From NCBI RefSeq assembly GCF_964340395.1, contig NC_135568.1:3398501-3462500 (forward strand): DNA of 64,000 nucleotides, in the 5' to 3' direction. Origin of the DNA: Glandiceps talaboti. Taxonomy: Eukaryota > Hemichordata > Enteropneusta > Spengelidae. The translations under genes were made by a program, and so were the position numbers. Below, piece by piece: positions 58,024 through 64,000 of the stretch (positions are counted from its first letter, which is position 1; every line of letters starts with the position of its first letter). Under the pieces are notes generated by a model that did no database searches, was not told the origin of the DNA, and worked only from the letters and a program-made list of their open reading frames with translations.

Positions 58024-58338
58024 CGGATTTCCTTTGTTTAGGGTGAGGACATTTGGTGATCAGTTTGATTGCTCAGCTTTATTTTCGTACATTGGGATGG
58101 ATGCTGATACATCACTTTAATAAATGAATGAACACAACTGGGATAAGAACAAAGAATGAGATTTAAAAGAAATTCATTTAAAGAAGGAAAGTGCCACGCA
58201 TGTACAGGCCTCGTGAATAAAAAAAATCAGAATGTCTTAAAGTCTCACGATTAGACTCTGACCAATGTGTGAGGGCGCCCATTACAACATACTATGCTGA
58301 CCGGGCCGGGCCGGGCCGGGATGGGTTGATTCTGGTAT

Positions 58339-58510
58339 CACCTGTTGCTATTGGCAAAACAAAGAAACTGACATTTTTCACCTCTTACGTAATAAGTCGT
58401 TTTCCCTGTGCCCATGGCCCAGGTCAATAATATTTTAGAAGTTTCTAATGCACAAACATAAAATTTAGGATTGGTTTTTGATAATTTAAGATTAATATAT
58501 ATCTGCGATC
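58339..58510. repeat. Diverged left-edge unit of the 318-bp satellite, with an inverted part
   Basis: 58339-58403 (cacctgttgctattgg…gacatttttcac…ttacgtaataagtcgtttt) is the inverse of the array's ttattgcgtaatagttgaa…caatagcaacaggtg segment. It is followed in direct orientation by gcccatggccca…cacaaacataaaattta…tttttgataattta. Confidence 0.75.
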
Positions 58511-58645
58511 GGAAATTATTAAATGAAATACAAACATGAATATAAGGTAGATGACAGTATACATGACGAAAGTCCATTCCTCCACGGAGGTAAAAAAAGA
58601 AAAAGAAAAAAAAAGGCGAATAATGTATCTGTATGGTTGGCCGTT

Positions 58646-61600
58646 ATTATTATACACGTACACGCACATGATGAACGTTACTCCAGCCCGAGAAAGACGA
58701 GGACAAATATAAGGTCACCGGTAGAGGGCAGAATACGTCATGAAACGCGATTTCTTCACAAAGGTCAAAAAAGGCGAAATTGGGGCCCTTTGGACTGCAA
58801 AAACGGCTTATTGCGTAATAGTTGAAAAATGTCACTTTCTTGGTATTATCAATAGCAACAGGTGCGCATGGCCCAAATAAATCATATTTTAGCAGTAACT
58901 AATGGACAAACATGACATTTAGAGGGGATTTTTGATAATTTATGATAAATAATAACGGAAAATCCGATTATTTCATATACACGTGCATATGAACGTTACT
59001 CCGGCTAGAGAAAGACGAGGACAAATATAAGGTCACCGGTAGAGGGCAGAATACGTCATGAAACGCGATTTCTTCACAAAGGTCAAAAAAGGCGAAATTG
59101 GGGCCTTTTGGACTGCAAAAACGGCTTATTGCGTAATAGTTGAAAAATGACACTTTCTTGGTATTATCAATAGCAACAGGTGCACATGGCCCAAATAAAT
59201 CATATTTTAGCAGTAATTAATGGACAAACATGACATTTAGAGGGGATTTTTGATAATTTATGATAAATAATAACGGAAAATCCGATTATTTCATATACAC
59301 GTGCATATGAACGTTACTCCGGCTAGAGAAAGACGAGGACAAATATAAGGTCACCGGTAGAGGGTAGTATACGTCATGAAACGCGATTTCTTCACAAAGG
59401 TCAAAAAAGGCGAAATTGGGGCCTTTTGGACTGCAAAAACGGCTTATTGCGTAATAGTTGAAAAATGACACTTTCTTGGTATTATCAATAGCAACAGGTG
59501 CGCATGGCCCAAATAAATCATATTTTAGCAGTAATTAATGGACAAACATGACATTTAGAGGGGATTTTTGATAATTTATGATAAATAATAACGGAAAATC
59601 CGATTATTTCATATACACGTGCATATGAACGTTACTCCGGCTAGAGAAAGACGAGGACAAATATAAGGTCACCGGTAGAGGGTAGTATACGTCATGAAAC
59701 GCGATTTCTTCACAAAGGTCAAAAAAAGGCGAAATTGGGGCCTTTTGGACTGCAAAAACGTCTTATTGCGTAATAGTTGAAAAATGACACTTTCTTGGTA
59801 TTATCAATAGCAACAGGTGCGCATGGCCCAAGTAAATCATATTTTAGCAGTAATTAATGGACAAACATGACATTTAGAGGGGATTTTTGATAATTTATGA
59901 TAAATAATAACGGAAAATCCGATTATTTCATATACACGTGCATATGAACGTTACTCCGGCTAGAGAAAGACGGGGACAAATATAAGGTCACCGGTAGAGG
60001 GTAGTATACGTCATGAAACGCGATTTCTTCACAAAGGTCAAAAAAGGCGAAATTGGGGCCTTTTGGACTGCAAAAACGGCTTATTGCGTAATAGTTGAAA
60101 AATGACACTTTCTTGGTATTATCAATAGCAACAGGTGCGCATGGCCCAAATAAATCATATTTTAGCAGTAATTAATGGACAAACATGACATTTAGAGGGG
60201 ATTTTTGATAATTTATGATAAATTATAACGGAAAATCCGATTATTTCATATACACGTGCATATGAACGTTACTCCGGCTAGAGAAAGACGAGGACAAATA
60301 TAAGGTCACCGGTAGAGGGTAGTATACGTCATGAAACGCGATTTCTTCACAAAGGTCAAAAAAGGCGAAATTGGGGCCTTTTGGACTGCAAAAACGGCTT
60401 ATTGCGTAATAGTTGAAAAATGACACTTTCTTGGTATTATCAATAGCAACAGGTGCGCATGGCCCAAATAAATCATATTTTAGCAGTAATTAATGGACAA
60501 ACATGAAATTTAGAGGGGATTTTTGATAATTTATGATAAATAATAACGGAAAATCCGATTATTTCATATACACGTGCATATGAACGTTACTCCGGCTAGA
60601 GAAAGACGAGGACAAATATAAGGTCACCGGTAGAGGGTAGTATACGTCATGAAACGCGATTTCTTCACAAAGGTCAAAAAAGGCGAAATTGGGGCCTTTT
60701 GGACTGCAAAAACGGCTTATTGCGTAATAGTTGAAAAATGACACTTTCTTGGTATTATCAATAGCAACAGGTGCGCATGGCCCAAATAAATCATATTTTA
60801 GCAGTAATTAATGGACAAACATGAAATTTAGAGGGGATTTTTGATAATTTATGATAAATAATAACGGAAAATCCGATTATTTCATATACACGTGCATATG
60901 AACGTTACTCCGGCTAGAGAAAGACGAGGACAAATATAAGGTCACCGGTAGAGGGTAGTATACGTCGTGAAACGCGATTTCTTCACAAAGGTCAAAAAAG
61001 GCGAAATTGGGGCCTTTTGGACTGCAAAAACGGCTTATTGCGTAATAGTTGAAAAATGACACTTTCTTGGTATTATCAATAGCAACAGGTGCGCATGGCC
61101 CAAATAAATCATATTTTAGCAGTAATTAATGGACAAACATGACATTTAGAGGGGATTTTTGATAATTTATGATAAATAATAACGGAAAATCCGATTATTT
61201 CATATACACGTGCATATGAACGTTACTCCGGCTAGAGAAAGACGAGGACAAATATAAGGTCACCGGTAGAGGGTAGTATACGTCGTGAAACGCGATTTCT
61301 TCACAAAGGTCAAAAAAGGCGAAATTGGGGCCTTTTGGACTGCAAAAACGGCTTATTGCGTAATAGTTGAAAAATGACACTTTCTTGGTATTATCAATAG
61401 CAACAGGTGCGCATGGCCCAAATAAATCATATTTTAGCAGTAATTAATGGACAAACATGACATTTAGAGGGGATTTTTGATAATTTATGATAAATAATAA
61501 CGGAAAATCCGATTATTTCATATACACGTGCATATGAACGTTACTCCGGCTAGAGAAAGACGAGGACAAATATAAGGTCACCGGTAGAGGGTAGTATACG

Positions 61601-62131
61601 TCATGAAACGCGATTTCTTCACAAAGGTCAAAAAAGGCGAAATTGGGGCCTTTTGGACTGCAAAAACGGCTTATTGCGTAATAGTTGAAAAATGACACTT
61701 TCTTGGTATTATCAATAGAAACAGGTGCGCATGGCCCAAGTAAATCATATTTTAGCAGTAATTAATGGACAAACATGAAATTTAGAGGGGATTTTTGATA
61801 ATTTATGATAAATAATAACGGAAAATCCGATTATTTCATATACACGTGCATATGAACGTTACTCCGGCTAGAGAAAGACGAGGACAAATATAAGGTCACC
61901 GGTAGAGGGTAGTATACGTCATGAAACGCGATTTCTTCACAAAGGTCAAAAAAGGCGAAATTGGGGCCGTTTGGACTGCAAAAACGGCTTATTGCGTAAT
62001 AGTTGAAAAATGACACTTTCTTGGTATTATCAATAGCAACAGGTGCGCATGGCCCAAGTAAATCATATTTTAGCAGTAATTAATGGACAAAGATGACATT
62101 TAGAGGGGATTTTTGATAATTTATGATAAAT
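58646..62131. repeat. 318-bp satellite array, about 11 copies
   Basis: Units repeat every 318 bp (one is 319 through an extra A near 59722). Each runs from tatacacgtgcatatgaacg through aggtcaccggtagaggg, cgtcatgaaacgcgatttct, ttcacaaaggtcaaaaaagg, ttattgcgtaatagttg, caatagcaacaggtgcgcat and tttttgataatttatgat. Copies differ by only a few bases, and variants are shared between neighbours (gtcgtgaaacg near 60966 and 61284). A 61-codon minus-strand frame recurs in 10 of 11 units but only mirrors the low divergence. Confidence 0.98.
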
Positions 62132-62376
62132 ATATCTGAAAAATATATTAAATGGAATAAATAACTGAAAAATCTGTTTCTTTTATTACACATTCCAAAT
62201 TTCTTTCACATCCAAACGTGTTGAGGCCAAGGATAATCTTGATAGATTGGTGTTGAACTTACTGTCCCAAAAAATATCATCTAAAAAATACAATATCTTT
62301 CATGCATACTGACTGAGCAATGTATATATTATTTCACAATGGTGAAAAATAAGGGGGGGAGGGGCTGTTTGCCGTA

Positions 62377-62490
62377 CAAAATTGACTTATTACGTAATAG
62401 TTCAAAAATGTCACTTGATGTGTATACCAATAGCAACATGTACCATTGGCCCAATTATTTAATGGAGAAGAAACATGAAATTCAAACAAA
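62377..62490. repeat. Diverged right-edge unit of the 318-bp satellite
   Basis: Direct orientation: gacttattacgtaatagttc, aaaaatgtcact, caatagcaacatg, ccattggccca, gaaacatgaaattc. The unit is clearly older than those of the core array. Confidence 0.75.
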
Positions 62491-62534
62491 TTGTATTATG
62501 TAACAATATGTATGTTCTCAGTATATGAGGTCCA

Positions 62535-62688
62535 CTAAAACAGACAGACAGACAGACACAGACAGACACACGTACACATATACATACATACATACATACA
62601 TATACACACAAGTACAGACACACGCATACATAGTACACACACATGTACAGTGACACATGCATACATACATACACGTACACAGACACAT

Positions 62689-62727
<39 letters not shown>

Positions 62728-62728
62728 C
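62535..62728. repeat. (CAGA)n/(CATA)n microsatellite
   Basis: Tetranucleotide runs of acag and acat with tacacacgtacac interruptions, just right of the satellite edge. Confidence 0.96.
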
Positions 62729-64000
62729 ATAAACAAACTAGTCTACCATACAAGAAACTCTTTAAATTCTACATTTAATTTTCAAGACTGAAAACCAGTA
62801 AACAATACTTGGTTTCATTTACATGAACTTTATAATATTTACATTTCTAGACAGTGTAAGGACATCATGCATAAAATTTGAATGAATTTGAATAAATTAC
62901 ATTCAGTCCTATCAAATGTAATGAACAACTGAACAGATTTGAATATGCAAAACACTTATTTTGTTGCACTTGATATGCAAATGATCTTTTTATTGATCGT
63001 GAGAATTAGTGTACAAGTTATCACAAGTATCTGAAATGAAAAATACCTGCATCATAGAGAATATTTAGGAATATCCCTGAAAAAAACATCAAGTTATTGA
63101 AATATTTTAAGTTATCTCAAGTAATTTTATAAGTATACAGGAACAAAAGTGTGATCAACTATAGAAGGAGTAAGAACTATTTCAAATTACAATTTTATGT
63201 CTGTAGGTATTCTATCTACTGTCTTAACACAACAGATGCTGAACTTTGACCTCACTAGTTTCTGATTGGCTCATGACAGTAAGTCAACATGGTCATTGTC
63301 CAATCAGAATCGACACAATCTATGTTGACATTTTCAACTGCCAATCCTGAACTCACAACTGTTTCATCATCACACTGCTAATACATTTAATATTATAGGT
63401 GTAATGTCACATTTTAAAATGACATTTTAGTTGTAATTTTACATTTTCCAACGAAAGTGACTAACTTCTGACGGTTCGACAAATCGACAAATATGTACAA
63501 TGAGATATATTTAGTAATGATTAAACACATATTTTATCAGAATAACCATACATAGAGTAACTGCAGCGAAGATTTTGGATAGAAAATAGGAATTCATTAA
63601 GATGGCTTTACAATTGATAAAAAAGAACACGACTTATGTTTAACCAGATGTGTTATACATAATATGCAAAACTGATAAATGCATGATTCTCATTGGTTGT
63701 CATAAAATTACAATTGATGATCCACAGATGTAGTATATTAACTATGTATGACAAACACTTTGTTGTTAACCAGTTTCGCTGAAGCCCACTTATCTTGTTT
63801 ACACCCATATAGAATTAAATATTAAAGTGGTCCCCAGTGAGATGAAATAGTCATAGATATCGTAAAGATAAACTTTGTACATATGCTACAACATTGATAA
63901 TTTTTAATTACTGCATTTTTACAGGATTTATACCATTTTCATTTATTGTTCATGAACATTGATTGATAATTTGGGGTCTTTGATTTTTGAGAAAAGTCCT
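62729..64000. other. Non-coding right end of the window
   Basis: No coding exon, RNA gene or repeat array recognised. A short inverted pair, tctgattgg (about 63261) and ccaatcaga (about 63300), resembles paired CCAAT boxes or a small inverted repeat. Confidence 0.4.

Noticed and set aside
58650-62016. Recurrent 61-codon minus-strand frame, 10 near-identical copies
   Set aside because: It repeats because the 318-bp satellite is homogeneous. Its start differs between the first unit and the rest, and nothing shows codon-level constraint.
62459-62753. Minus-strand VCLSVCLS-type frames
   Set aside because: Translation of the CAGA/CATA microsatellite.

Overview
The window is AT-rich genomic DNA from an invertebrate animal, most likely marine. 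Its genes are intron-rich with canonical GT-AG junctions. It is scattered with the tacatgtacatgta words, microsatellites, tRNA-derived SINEs and small palindromic elements common in mollusc, amphioxus and hemichordate genomes. I cannot settle the phylum from sequence alone. I recognise no LTR element, Polinton, virus-derived gene, rRNA or free-standing tRNA.

Layout. 1-9.4 kb is mostly non-coding, with degenerate tandem repeats and one convincing unrecognised terminal coding exon (5094-5240, +). 9.5-27.2 kb holds a plus-strand MAGUK gene of the MPP3/MPP7 type, assembled here as 14 coding exons and 600 residues (L27-PDZ-SH3-GUK) with an intact frame. 27.3-32.9 kb is non-coding, with MITE-like elements and repeats. 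32.96-35.0 kb and 36.8-38.8 kb are two minus-strand, intronless paralogous TRIM-NHL ubiquitin ligase genes in tandem. 40.15-54.5 kb is a plus-strand Mediator subunit MED1 gene in 16 coding exons (1738 residues), with two LxxLL nuclear-receptor boxes in one very large last exon. After the MED1 3' region, 58.6-62.1 kb is a homogeneous 318-bp satellite array of about 11 copies with diverged, partly inverted copies at its edges. The last 1.3 kb shows nothing recognisable.

The genes are not a functional operon-like unit. MPP7-type scaffolds act at cell junctions and polarity complexes. TRIM-NHL proteins are E3 ligases. MED1 bridges nuclear receptors to RNA polymerase II. TRIM-B and MED1 are divergent, with 1.36 kb and a long (AT)n tract between their start codons.

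The most striking feature is recurrent exon-edge tandem duplication. At seven exon boundaries of the MPP7-type gene and two of MED1, a block of about 45-130 bp covering the end of an exon and the adjoining intron, UTR or splice site has been copied in tandem into flanking non-coding DNA. This leaves decaying decoy donors, acceptors, a start-codon region and stop-codon regions. In each case I checked, use of a decoy would bring in a stop, and the outermost real exon junction still gives the conserved protein.
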